NCBI RefSeq assembly: GCF_016899955.1
Contig: NZ_JACJJL010000006.1
Coordinates: 62,001-126,000, forward strand
Length of the DNA: 64,000 bases
Reading direction: 5' to 3'
Origin: Marseilla massiliensis
GTDB taxonomy: Bacteria > Bacteroidota > Bacteroidia > Bacteroidales > Bacteroidaceae
Part shown: piece after piece, positions 53,376 to 61,723 of the stretch
Layout of the letters: every line of letters begins with the position of its first letter
How positions within the stretch are numbered: position 1 is the first letter of the stretch
Position numbers and translations under genes: made by a program
The notes under the pieces: generated by a model
What the model was told of the DNA's origin: nothing
The model's input: the letters and a program-made list of their open reading frames with translations, nothing else
The model's database searches: none

Positions 53376-53461
53376 AGAACGGGCCGTTTCCTGCTGCAAA
53401 ACGGCCCGTTCTGAGGGCCGAAAAGCGTTGTTTCGCAAGGCAATACGGCCGATGTTGCAAA
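53376..53461. repeat. Copy 6 of the GGGCCGTTT repeat family, perfect palindrome
   Basis: In the 652-bp gap 53282-53933. AGAACGGGCCGTTT (53376-53389) pairs perfectly with AAACGGCCCGTTCT (53399-53412) around a 9-nt loop; TACGGCCGATGTTGCAA follows near 53445. Downstream, 53830-53837 reads CAACTTTG, one base from a -7 box, and a 96-nt AT-rich leader precedes the GH35 gene. I see no gene in this stretch. Confidence 0.85.
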
Positions 53462-53933
53462 CCTGTCCGGTCAATGGCGTTTGGCAGAAGGAGTGCGTAG
53501 GCCCGGCAGGCCCGGTGGGGGCATTGGTGCATGGCGGCATGGCGATGTTTTGCCCGGGGCATTGCTTGATGTCTGTGCGAGTGCGTCGAATGCGCTATTT
53601 TAAGATAATGATGATGGCAAACTACATGAATCAACAAACGTAATGTGTAGTATGAAACATGCAAATGGTCTGCTGCGTGTCATGCATGCAGCCCTGATGC
53701 CCGGCCCAATGTACGGCCCGGAGGGCATACGGGTGGCCCCCAGATGGGCGGCACAGGCCGGGGGCTTGCCGTGGCAGGCCGCCGTGGCTGCGGCAGTATG
53801 GCGTTGTGCAGCCCCTGTGGCTGTTCCGGCAACTTTGTTTTAAGATTTGATTGTATGCACGCAATACTCTTTTGTTTTTTCAGTTATGTCAATATAATGT
53901 TTAATAAAAAATAAATCAAAATATGAATCTGAT

Positions 53934-55973
53934 ATGAAACAGCTAATGAAAGGATTCTTGCTGGCAGGGGCCATGGTGCTTTCAGCACACTGCCTTGTGG
54001 CGCAAGTGCCCGAAGTAAAGTGGGATTCGCGCAGCCTTATCATAGGCGGCAAGCGCGTGGTGCCCGTGATGGGCGAGGTGCATTACTCCCGAATACCCGC
54101 CGACGAGTGGCAGCGCGAGGTGCGGAAGATGAAGGATGGCGGCGTGACAATCATCGCCAACTATGTGTTTTGGAACCATGTCGAGGAGCAGGAGGGCATA
54201 TTCGACTGGAGCGGACAGCGCGACCTGCGCCGCTTCCTTGAGGTTTGCAAGGCCGAAGGCATGCCCGTGGTGCTGCGCATAGGCCCGTTCTGCCATGGCG
54301 AGGCACGCTGCGGTGGCATCCCCGACTGGGTTTTTACAAAGGGATGCCGCACGCGCGACACCAACAAGACGTTCATGTCGTTTGTCGACAATCTCTACAG
54401 GCAAATCTATTCTCAGGTGATTGGCTTGCAGTGGAAGGACGGAGGGCCGGTAGTGGCCGTGCAGTTTGACAACGAGCAGCGCAACGGCAACTATCTCATG
54501 GCACTCAAGAAGCTGGCCCTGTCGATAGGCTTCGACCTGCCGTTCTACACCCGCACGGGGTGGCCCGAGCTTACGCGGCCCGTGCCTTACGGCGAGATGC
54601 TGCCGCTGTATGGCGACTATGCCGACGGCTTCTGGGACCGCTCTACCAAGGAAACGGCCGGAAACTATTACAAGGCGTTCAACTTCAAGGCTTTCCGCAG
54701 CTCGACGGCGATAGCCAGCGAGCAGCTCGGCGAGCAGAAAGAGAGGCTCAGCAAGGGCGACGAGCAGTATCCGTACTTCACTTGCGAGCTTGGGGGAGGC
54801 ATGATGACTTCATACCATCGCCGCGTCTACGTATATCCCGAAGACGCCTATTCGCTGGCCATTGTCAAGCTGGGCAGTGGCAGCAACCTGCTCGGATACT
54901 ATATGTACCACGGCGGCACCAACCCCGACGGCAAGCTGACATACCTAAACGAAAACCAGCGCACGCCCGCGACAAACCACAACGACCTGCCTGTGAAGAC
55001 GTATGACTTCCAGGCTCCGCTCGGCGAATTTGGCCAGCGCAACCCTCATTTCTACACTCTGCGCAAGCTGCACATGTTTATGCACGACTACGCCGAGACG
55101 CTGGCACCGATGGATGCCTCGTTTCCGTGCCCGCAAGACATAAAGAAAGGCGACGACAGCCACCTCAGGTGGGCTTACCGTTCGCAGGGCGACAGCGGCT
55201 TCGTCTTTGTCAACAACTACGAGAGACTGCAGAACCTGACAGACAAGCGGGGCGTGCAGTTCAGCGTATGCGGTGTCACCTTCCCCCGCAAGCCTATGAC
55301 CATACCGGCCGGCACGGCCTGCATCTTCCCGGTAAACATCGACGGTATCAGGTATGCAACGGCGCAAATCATAGCCAAGCGCGACGGAAAGATATACCTG
55401 GAGCAGATAAAGGGCGTGCCCACAGAGATATGCGTCGACGGCAAGACGCTCAGAAACGTCAAGCCAAAGGGCATAGGTAAGCCAGTTTACCGCAACATTT
55501 ACCTCGTCGACTCTGAGACGGCCGGAAGACTCTTCTTGCCTGATGAGGCCCGCCTTGACATGAAGGTGGGCGTCGACCTTGCCAAGGTGCGCGAGGCCGG
55601 CGAGCCGCGCAAGATAACCATCGGCGTGCAGAAAGTGGCCGAAGAGCCTACCGACGACGACTTCAATGCGGCCGCTGTATACACCATAGGCCTGCCGGCC
55701 GACAGCCTGCGAGCCGACCGCCTGCTGCGTATTGACTACCGGGGCGACGTGGCACGGCTTTATGCCGACGGCAAACTCGTGGCCGACAACTTCTACAACG
55801 GCCGCCCCTTCCTTTTCGGGCTATGGCGGCTGCCGGCCGGATGCAGCCGGCTGGAGCTGCGCATACTGCCGTTGCAGAAAGACATGCCGGTGTATTTCCC
55901 GCGTGAGGCCAACGTCAGCGAGCCGGGCGAGCAGGTTTACGGCGTGACCACACTCACCCTCGCAGAGTATTGA
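53934..55973 (+). CDS. Exported GH35-family beta-galactosidase
   Basis: Secreted exo-beta-galactosidase (679 aa) of glycoside hydrolase family 35, which fits removal of galactan or single galactose side groups. Signal peptide about 1-23. The N-terminal TIM barrel has VMGEVHYSRIPADEWQREVRKMKDGG, NYVFWNHVEEQEGIFDWSG and LRIGPFCHGEARCGGIPDWV. The acid/base is E181 (VQFDNEQ, where most members have ENE) and the nucleophile E285 (FTCELGGGM). The C-terminal part holds beta domains. It lies between two GH2 paralogues, 53 bp before the second, and probably forms an operon with it. Confidence 0.92.
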   Translation: MKQLMKGFLLAGAMVLSAHCLVAQVPEVKWDSRSLIIGGKRVVPVMGEVHYSRIPADEWQREVRKMKDGGVTIIANYVFWNHVEEQEGIFDWSGQRDLRRFLEVCKAEGMPVVLRIGPFCHGEARCGGIPDWVFTKGCRTRDTNKTFMSFVDNLYRQIYSQVIGLQWKDGGPVVAVQFDNEQRNGNYLMALKKLALSIGFDLPFYTRTGWPELTRPVPYGEMLPLYGDYADGFWDRSTKETAGNYYKAFNFKAFRSSTAIASEQLGEQKERLSKGDEQYPYFTCELGGGMMTSYHRRVYVYPEDAYSLAIVKLGSGSNLLGYYMYHGGTNPDGKLTYLNENQRTPATNHNDLPVKTYDFQAPLGEFGQRNPHFYTLRKLHMFMHDYAETLAPMDASFPCPQDIKKGDDSHLRWAYRSQGDSGFVFVNNYERLQNLTDKRGVQFSVCGVTFPRKPMTIPAGTACIFPVNIDGIRYATAQIIAKRDGKIYLEQIKGVPTEICVDGKTLRNVKPKGIGKPVYRNIYLVDSETAGRLFLPDEARLDMKVGVDLAKVREAGEPRKITIGVQKVAEEPTDDDFNAAAVYTIGLPADSLRADRLLRIDYRGDVARLYADGKLVADNFYNGRPFLFGLWRLPAGCSRLELRILPLQKDMPVYFPREANVSEPGEQVYGVTTLTLAEY

Positions 55974-56026
55974 ACAGGGCTGCCAGGCAGCCAACAACAG
56001 GTTTTAAGCAACATCATTTTATTTAT

Positions 56027-58882
56027 ATGAATAAGAGACTATTATCAATCTTGCTTGTGCTTGCGGCCATGTCGGCCCATGCGCAGGACAAAATCGACCT
56101 GGCGGGAGAATGGAATTTCGTGCAGGGCGATACCCCCGACTACAACGACCGGGTGACGTTGCCCGGCTCTATGCTCACCAACGGCAAGGGAAACGAGGTG
56201 ACCGTCGAGACGAAATGGGTGAGCAGCCTTTACGATTCGTCGTTTTTCTTCAACCCATACATGGCCAAATACCGCCAGCCGGGCAAGATGAAGTTCCCCT
56301 TTTTCCTCACTCCGGACAAGCACTACGTGGGCAATGCGTGGTACAGCCGTAAGGTCAGCGTGCCAAAGGCGTGGGGCAAGAAGCGCCTGCTGCTCTATCT
56401 TGAGCGCCCGCACATAGAGACCACGGTGTTCATCAACGGCAGGCAGGTGGGCCGCGACTCGTCGCTCAGCGTGCCGCACGTGTTCGACGTGACCGACTAC
56501 GTGGCCCCGGGGCGCGACAACGACATTGCCATCAAGGTGTACAACGGCATAGAGAATGTGTGCGTGGGGCAAGACTCGCACAGTGTGACCGACCAGACGC
56601 AGGGCGACTGGAACGGCATTGTGGGCCGCATGGAGCTGCAGGCGCGACCCGAGGTGTACATCGGCAACGTACAGGTTTACCCCGACATCGACGCCAAGAC
56701 CATCGACGTGGTGCTTAAGGTAGTGGGCGGCAAAGGCAAATACGACGTTAAGTTCAACGTGGCCGGGCGTGACTTTGAGCACAAGAGGCTTGTGGCCGGG
56801 GCCGACGGGGCCGTCAGGGTGACGCTGCCCATGGGAGACGATGTAAAGCTGTGGGACGAGTTTGAGCCCAACTTGTACACGCTGACGTCGGTGCTCGGCG
56901 CCGACACCGTGCAGACCGACTTCGGAATGCGCAAGATTGAGGTTCGCGGCAGGCAGTTCTACCTTAACGGCCGCCCCATCTGGATGCGCGGAACGGTAGA
57001 GAACTGCTGCTTCCCGCTGACGGGATATCCGCCAACCGACGAGGCTTCGTGGCTCAGGGTGTTCCGCAAATGCAAGGAGTACGGGCTCAACATGATGCGC
57101 TTCCACTCGTTCTGTCCGCCCGAGGCGGCGTTCAAGGCGGCCGACAAGGTTGGCTTCTACCTGCAGCCCGAGGGACCGTCGTGGCCAAACCACGGTGTGC
57201 GCCTGCGCCGCGGCATGAACATAGACCACTACTTGCTTCAGGAGACGGAGCGCATGGTGGAGCATTACGGCAACCATCCGTCGTTCTGCATGCTGGCCGC
57301 CGGCAATGAGCCGGCAGGCGATTGGGTGCCCTGGGTGGGCGACTTTGTAGACCACTGGAAGCAGACGGGCGACCGCCGGCGCGTGTATTGCGGAGCGTCG
57401 GTGGGCGGCGGATGGGCCTGGGACCCCAAGAGCGAGTTCCACGTCAAGGGCGGTGCACGCGGGCTCGACTGGGACAGGCGTGCCCCACAGTCGACCGACG
57501 ACTTCCTGAAGAACATAATGCAGGTGACGCAGAAGGGCCGCAAGCCTATAGTGTTCGACGTCAACGAGCCTTACCTGAGCCATGAGCTGGGCCAGTGGTG
57601 CGCATTTCCCGACCTGAAAGAGACCTCGCAGTACACCGGGGCGTACAAAGCGCGCAACTTCGAGATATTTGCCGACCTGCTGCGAGACAACGGCATGGCC
57701 TCGCAAGCCGGGAAATTCCTGATGGCCAGCGGCAAGTTGCAGACTCTGGCTTACAAGTATGACGTGGAGCGCAACCTCCGCACGCCCGACTACGCAGGCT
57801 TCCAGATGCTTGCCCTCAACGACTACAGCGGCCAGGGCACGGCGCTCGTGGGTGTGCTCAATGTGTTCTGGCGTGAAAAGGGCTACTGCAATGCCGACCA
57901 GTGGACGCAGTTCTGCTCGCCCATAGTGCCGCTGGCAAAGTTCCCGAAGTTTGTTTATACCAACGACGAAACGCTTAGCGTGGACGTCGAGATGTACAAC
58001 GCATACCGCGAGACGCTGCGCGACGCCACTACGAAGTATACCGTCACCGATGCCAACGGCAACAAGGTGGCAGGCGGGCAGCTGTATGCCGGCGACATAA
58101 CCGTGGGCAAGAACAGGGCACTGGGCACTGTGTCGATGCCGCTGTCGGCCATTGCCGAACCGTCGAAGCTGAAGCTCACCGTAACAACAACGCCTACCAA
58201 CAATGTTGGGCAGCGCATAGAGAACAGCTGGGAGTTTTGGGTTTATCCGGCCAAGCAGGCCATGCCTGAGGCCAAGGGCATACTTGTGACCGACACGCTC
58301 GACGCCCGGGCCGTGGCCGCATTGCGGAAAGGGGGACGCGTTTTGATAACGGCGGCCGGAAAGGTGCGCTTTGGCAACGACGTGAAGCAGACCTACCTGC
58401 CCGTGTTCTGGAACACGAGCTGGTTTAAGATGCGCCCGCCACACACCACGGGGGCGGCCATCGACACGTCGCATCCGCTCTTCGGAGAGTTCCCGACCGA
58501 CGACTGGAGCAACCTGAACTGGTGGGAATTGCTCAACAAGGCGCAGGTGATGAACCTCCGCGACTTCCCCGCTGCCTACCAGCCGCCCATCCAGCCCATC
58601 GACACATGGCACATAAGCCGCAAGCTCGGTATGCTTGTAGAGGCCAATGTGCTTGGCGGCCGACTGCTCATGACCACGATGGACATCGACAGCAACCTCG
58701 ACTCGAGGCCGGTGGCGCGCCAGATGCGCAAGGCCATCATCAGCTATATGGAGAGCGACGACTTCCGTCCGTCAATCACACTTGAGCCGGAGGTGATAAC
58801 AAACTTGTTTGAAAATGTGGCCCCGGCGGTGAATATGTTCACCAACGACTCGCCCGACGAGCTTAAGCCAAAGCTCAAGTGA
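56027..58882 (+). CDS. Exported GH2-family glycoside hydrolase, second copy
   Basis: GH2 enzyme (951 aa), paralogue of the protein at 50540. Signal peptide about 1-19 (MNKRLLSILLVLAAMSAHA). The jelly roll about 20-210 has an insert at 60-100 absent from the first copy. The barrel carries RGTVENCCFPLTGYPPTDEASW, MRFHSFCPPEAAFKAAD, acid/base E428 (AAGNEPAGD) and likely nucleophile E520 (LSHELGQWCAFP). The C-terminal region includes a domain with LPVFWNTSWF and HPLFGEFPTDDW, also found in the first copy. I chose ATG 56027 over an earlier frame at 55970 because it starts the signal peptide. Confidence 0.9.
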   Translation: MNKRLLSILLVLAAMSAHAQDKIDLAGEWNFVQGDTPDYNDRVTLPGSMLTNGKGNEVTVETKWVSSLYDSSFFFNPYMAKYRQPGKMKFPFFLTPDKHYVGNAWYSRKVSVPKAWGKKRLLLYLERPHIETTVFINGRQVGRDSSLSVPHVFDVTDYVAPGRDNDIAIKVYNGIENVCVGQDSHSVTDQTQGDWNGIVGRMELQARPEVYIGNVQVYPDIDAKTIDVVLKVVGGKGKYDVKFNVAGRDFEHKRLVAGADGAVRVTLPMGDDVKLWDEFEPNLYTLTSVLGADTVQTDFGMRKIEVRGRQFYLNGRPIWMRGTVENCCFPLTGYPPTDEASWLRVFRKCKEYGLNMMRFHSFCPPEAAFKAADKVGFYLQPEGPSWPNHGVRLRRGMNIDHYLLQETERMVEHYGNHPSFCMLAAGNEPAGDWVPWVGDFVDHWKQTGDRRRVYCGASVGGGWAWDPKSEFHVKGGARGLDWDRRAPQSTDDFLKNIMQVTQKGRKPIVFDVNEPYLSHELGQWCAFPDLKETSQYTGAYKARNFEIFADLLRDNGMASQAGKFLMASGKLQTLAYKYDVERNLRTPDYAGFQMLALNDYSGQGTALVGVLNVFWREKGYCNADQWTQFCSPIVPLAKFPKFVYTNDETLSVDVEMYNAYRETLRDATTKYTVTDANGNKVAGGQLYAGDITVGKNRALGTVSMPLSAIAEPSKLKLTVTTTPTNNVGQRIENSWEFWVYPAKQAMPEAKGILVTDTLDARAVAALRKGGRVLITAAGKVRFGNDVKQTYLPVFWNTSWFKMRPPHTTGAAIDTSHPLFGEFPTDDWSNLNWWELLNKAQVMNLRDFPAAYQPPIQPIDTWHISRKLGMLVEANVLGGRLLMTTMDIDSNLDSRPVARQMRKAIISYMESDDFRPSITLEPEVITNLFENVAPAVNMFTNDSPDELKPKLK

Positions 58883-58925
58883 CCGCTTGCCGTGGCTGTC
58901 CCTGCGGCTGCCCAAACGGCTTTCG

Positions 58926-58959
58926 AGGCTGCGCCATACCGCATGGCGCAGCCTTTTTT
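58926..58959 (+). terminator. Rho-independent terminator of the GH35-GH2 operon
   Basis: AGGCTGCGCCAT (58926-58937) pairs perfectly with ATGGCGCAGCCT (58943-58954), 5-nt loop, then six T. It lies 44 bases after the GH2 stop. Confidence 0.92.
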
Positions 58960-59069
58960 GTGCCTCCCGGCCGGCTGTTGCTGGCGTGGCGGCGTAGGGC
59001 CGCGAGCCGTTCGTGGCGGCGTCGGCAGCCTTCAGCCAACGTCATTCCGGTGGCCCACCACTGCGATAT

Positions 59070-59147
59070 GGGCCGTTCGGCGTTGCAATACGGCCGATAT
59101 TGCAATGCCGAACGGCCCGTTTCAGCCTGCAAAACGGGCCGTTTCCC
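59070..59147. repeat. Copy 7 of the GGGCCGTTT repeat family, near-perfect palindrome
   Basis: In the 473-bp gap 58883-59355. Arms of 21 nt at 59070-59090 and 59098-59118 pair with a single G-U, around loop CGGCCGA; both arms carry GGCCGTTCGG and TTGCAATA. CAAAACGGGCCGTTTCCCG follows near 59130. Its arm closely matches the arm of copy 3 (25128-25149). Confidence 0.9.
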
Positions 59148-59291
59148 GAAGTGGTTGGGACTCAGTCACTTGCGCAGATAGCTCGGCGCGAGGTCAGCGC
59201 CAGCTGTGGCCGGCCGCTGCATGCGGCATTTTGCGCTGTAATCCAGCGCCTTTCAGTTGGGCAGCCTGCAAGACTTTTTAATACAAATCAT

Positions 59292-59322
59292 TTTGTTGTT
59301 AGCGAAATAACGTCTACCTTTG
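59292..59322 (+). promoter_or_regulatory. Bacteroidetes consensus promoter of the beta-barrel gene
   Basis: TTTG at 59292-59295, exactly 19 bp, then TACCTTTG at 59315-59322. Both boxes match. The start codon is 33 bases downstream. Confidence 0.85.
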
Positions 59323-59355
59323 CACCCTATAATCATTTAACGACCAACCAAAAAT

Positions 59356-60006
59356 ATGAAAAAGATACTCCTGTCGGCCATTGCCTTCATCATGGCATTG
59401 CCTTCGGTAGCCCAGTATGGCTATCCGTTCAACTCTGCATACACCGAAGAGCACAACATATATTACGGCCTGAGGCTTGGCCTCGCGCTTGCCACCGTAA
59501 ACTCAGACGACGATGTGCTCGACGGCGGCAGTGTGCGCTCAGGGCTCAACCTTGGTGCCATCATAGGCTTCCAGTTGTCGCCCGCGGCTCCGGTATACCT
59601 TGAGACAGGCTTGTTTTATACCGAGAAGGGAGGCAACGGAAAGGTCGACGGGGCCAAGTTTACCTACGACCTGAACTATCTCGAGCTGCCCATCCTGGCC
59701 AAATACAAGTATGATGTTGACGGCAACTTCAGCATACAGCCTTTTGCCGGAGGCTACATAGCTTGCGGTGTGGGCGGAAAGGTGAAGGACTACGGGCTCA
59801 CCCCCGACGACAGGGCTGTCTACTCTTCGTTCTCGAGCGGCTTTTTCAAGCGCTTCGATGGCGGTCTGCGCATAGGTTGCGGTGCCGAATACCAGATGAT
59901 TTATGCCGAGATGGCCTACGACTTCGGCCTGGCCAACATTTGCCACAGCGACTTCGACACGTCGCACACAGGGTGCTTCTACCTTAACTTCGGCGTCAAC
60001 TTCTGA
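59356..60006 (+). CDS. Small outer-membrane beta-barrel protein (PorT-like family)
   Basis: A 216-residue protein with a signal peptide (MKKILLSAIAFIMALPSVAQ) and a predicted eight-stranded barrel: YYGLRLGLALATVNSD, LGAIIGFQLSPAAPVYLETGLFY, LELPILAKYKYDV, FSIQPFAGGYIACGVGG, GLRIGCGAEYQMIYAEMAYDFGL and the terminal strand CFYLNFGVNF. This is the OMP_b-brl_2/PorT-like fold common in Bacteroidetes; the role is unknown. Monocistronic, with its own promoter and terminator. Confidence 0.88.
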   Translation: MKKILLSAIAFIMALPSVAQYGYPFNSAYTEEHNIYYGLRLGLALATVNSDDDVLDGGSVRSGLNLGAIIGFQLSPAAPVYLETGLFYTEKGGNGKVDGAKFTYDLNYLELPILAKYKYDVDGNFSIQPFAGGYIACGVGGKVKDYGLTPDDRAVYSSFSSGFFKRFDGGLRIGCGAEYQMIYAEMAYDFGLANICHSDFDTSHTGCFYLNFGVNF

Positions 60007-60089
60007 CGGCGGGGCCCGCCGTTTGCACTGACGGGCTGCCAGCCACCGGCTTTCAAGGCGCCGCCGCCACGTCTGTCGACTGCAATCAA

Positions 60090-60131
60090 AAAGGCCGCAA
60101 CACTCGCTTTGAGGTGAGTGTTGCGGCCTTT
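60090..60131. terminator. Bidirectional terminator between the barrel gene and aldA
   Basis: A perfect 16-bp stem (60090-60105 with 60116-60131) starting AAAGGCCGCAACACTC, loop of 10 nt, with A before and T after the stem, between convergent genes. Confidence 0.9.
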
Positions 60132-60154
60132 GCCGTGCCGGTTGTGCCTTCGGC

Positions 60155-61594
60155 TTACTCGTAGTGAGTGTCGAGATAGGTCACGTGGGTAACGAGATAT
60201 TCCTCTACGCCGTGCTTTCCGTCGGCCCCTCCGATGCCGCTCTTCTTCACGCCGGCGTGGAATCCTTGCATGGCCTCGAAGTGTTCGCGGTTGATGTAGG
60301 TCTCGCCGAACTCAAGTCCGCGCGTCACCTTGGCAGCCGTGTCGATGTCTTTGGTGAACACCGACGATGCCAGTCCGTACTCAACGTCGTTGGCCCATGC
60401 TATCACCTGGTCGGTATCTTCAAACTCAACGATGGGCAGCACCGGGCCGAACGTCTCTTCGTGTATGATGTCCATGTCCTGGGTGCAGTTGTCAAGCAGC
60501 GTGGCGGCATAGAAATATCCCTTGTCGCCCACGCGGTGGCCGCCGCAAAGCACCTTAGCCCCTTGCTTTATTGCATTTTCAACCTTGGCCTCAACGCTCT
60601 CCAGGGCGCGCTTCTCTACCAGCGGGCCCATGTCTACGGTGTGGTCTTTGCAGGGGTCGCCCACCTTCACGGCCTCAAACTTGCGCAGCAGTATGTCGGT
60701 AAACTCCTTCTTGATGTCCTTGTGCACGTATACTCGCTCGGCATTGTTGCATATCTGTCCGTTGTTGCCTATGCGGCTGTCGAGTATCCATTGTGCCGAG
60801 GCTTCGAGGTCGGCGTCGGGGAATACTATTGCCGGTGCCTTGCCGCCAAGCTCGAGCGACACTTTGGTTATGTTGTTGGCGGCGGCTTTCATGATGCTCT
60901 CGCCTGCGCTCACGCTGCCAGTCACGCTCACGATGTCAACCTTGGGGCTTCCTGCCATTTCGTTGCCTATCACGCTGCCGCGGCCGGTCACGATGTTGAT
61001 GACGCCTGCGGGCAGGCCCGACTCTTCAACCACGTGGGCGAATTCGGTGCAGTTCTCGGGTGTTATCTGCGACGGCTTGATTACTATGGTGCACCCCGCT
61101 ATGAGGGCGGAGCCGGCTTTGCGGGCGATGAGAAAGAACGGGAAGTTCCACGGCAGGATGCCTGCCACTACGCCTATGGGACGCTTTGTCAGTATGATGG
61201 TTTCGCCTCGGCGGTCGCTCGGTATCACTTCGCCCTCGATGTGGCGCGCAAACGAGGCCATGTAGTCGAAGTAGTCGGCTGTCACATTAACCTCGGTCGT
61301 TGCCCAGCTGAGCGTTTTCCCTTGCTCGCGCATGATGATGTCGACGAACAGGTCTTTGCGTTTGCGTATGCCGTCAGCCAGCTTGCGCAGATACGCGGCC
61401 CGCTCGATTGCAGGTGTGGCTGCCCATGCTTTCTGTGCAGCACGTGCGGCGTCGAGGGCTTCGTTCACGTCTTCCACTGTGCCTTCCGGCTGGCGGCTTA
61501 TCACCTCTTCGGTCGAGGGGTTCAACACTTCGATCCATTTGCCGGACCGACTCTCAACGAACTTGCCGTTGATGTACATTTTCAAATCTTTCAT
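60155..61594 (-). CDS. aldA: AldA-type aldehyde dehydrogenase
   Basis: NAD-dependent cytoplasmic dehydrogenase (479 aa) of the lactaldehyde/glycolaldehyde dehydrogenase group. The catalytic cysteine is C282 (NGQICNNAERV, the AldA variant) and the general base E248 (LELGGK). Cofactor motifs PWNFPFFLIARK and SVTGSVSAG are also present. It would oxidise L-lactaldehyde, the product of rhamnose or fucose breakdown, to L-lactate. This fits the nearby pectin enzymes, which release rhamnose; the link is inference. No rhamnose kinase, isomerase or aldolase gene is in the window. Confidence 0.85.
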   Translation of the reverse strand: MKDLKMYINGKFVESRSGKWIEVLNPSTEEVISRQPEGTVEDVNEALDAARAAQKAWAATPAIERAAYLRKLADGIRKRKDLFVDIIMREQGKTLSWATTEVNVTADYFDYMASFARHIEGEVIPSDRRGETIILTKRPIGVVAGILPWNFPFFLIARKAGSALIAGCTIVIKPSQITPENCTEFAHVVEESGLPAGVINIVTGRGSVIGNEMAGSPKVDIVSVTGSVSAGESIMKAAANNITKVSLELGGKAPAIVFPDADLEASAQWILDSRIGNNGQICNNAERVYVHKDIKKEFTDILLRKFEAVKVGDPCKDHTVDMGPLVEKRALESVEAKVENAIKQGAKVLCGGHRVGDKGYFYAATLLDNCTQDMDIIHEETFGPVLPIVEFEDTDQVIAWANDVEYGLASSVFTKDIDTAAKVTRGLEFGETYINREHFEAMQGFHAGVKKSGIGGADGKHGVEEYLVTHVTYLDTHYE

Positions 61595-61660
61595 TTCTAT
61601 TCTGTTTTAGGTAGATCTTTATTAGATGCATCTTATGAATGCGTAGCAAAAATAAATAAA

Positions 61661-61695
61661 AAAAAACGAGAATGGCAGTGCCGTTCTCGTTTTTT
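61661..61695 (-). terminator. Rho-independent terminator after the desulfidase gene
   Basis: AAAAAACGAGAA (61661-61672) and TTCTCGTTTTTT (61684-61695) form a 12-bp stem with an 11-nt loop and T-rich tail on the minus strand, 28 bases after the stop. Confidence 0.85.
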
Positions 61696-61723
61696 ATGAT
61701 AATTTTGCGAATCGTTCCGCTTG

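Noticed and set aside
53643..53843. Short open frame of 66 codons before the GH35 gene
   Set aside because: Ala/Pro/Trp-rich, without a motif, and in repeat-rich spacer DNA; no evidence for translation.
56045..58612. Open frame of 855 codons on the minus strand inside the GH2 gene
   Set aside because: It is fully antisense to a gene with clear catalytic motifs, has low-complexity His/Val/Ala/Leu composition and no recognisable domain; such long shadows are normal in GC-rich codon usage.
60164..61699. Open frame of 511 codons antisense to aldA
   Set aside because: Shadow of a strongly conserved dehydrogenase; the composition is not protein-like.
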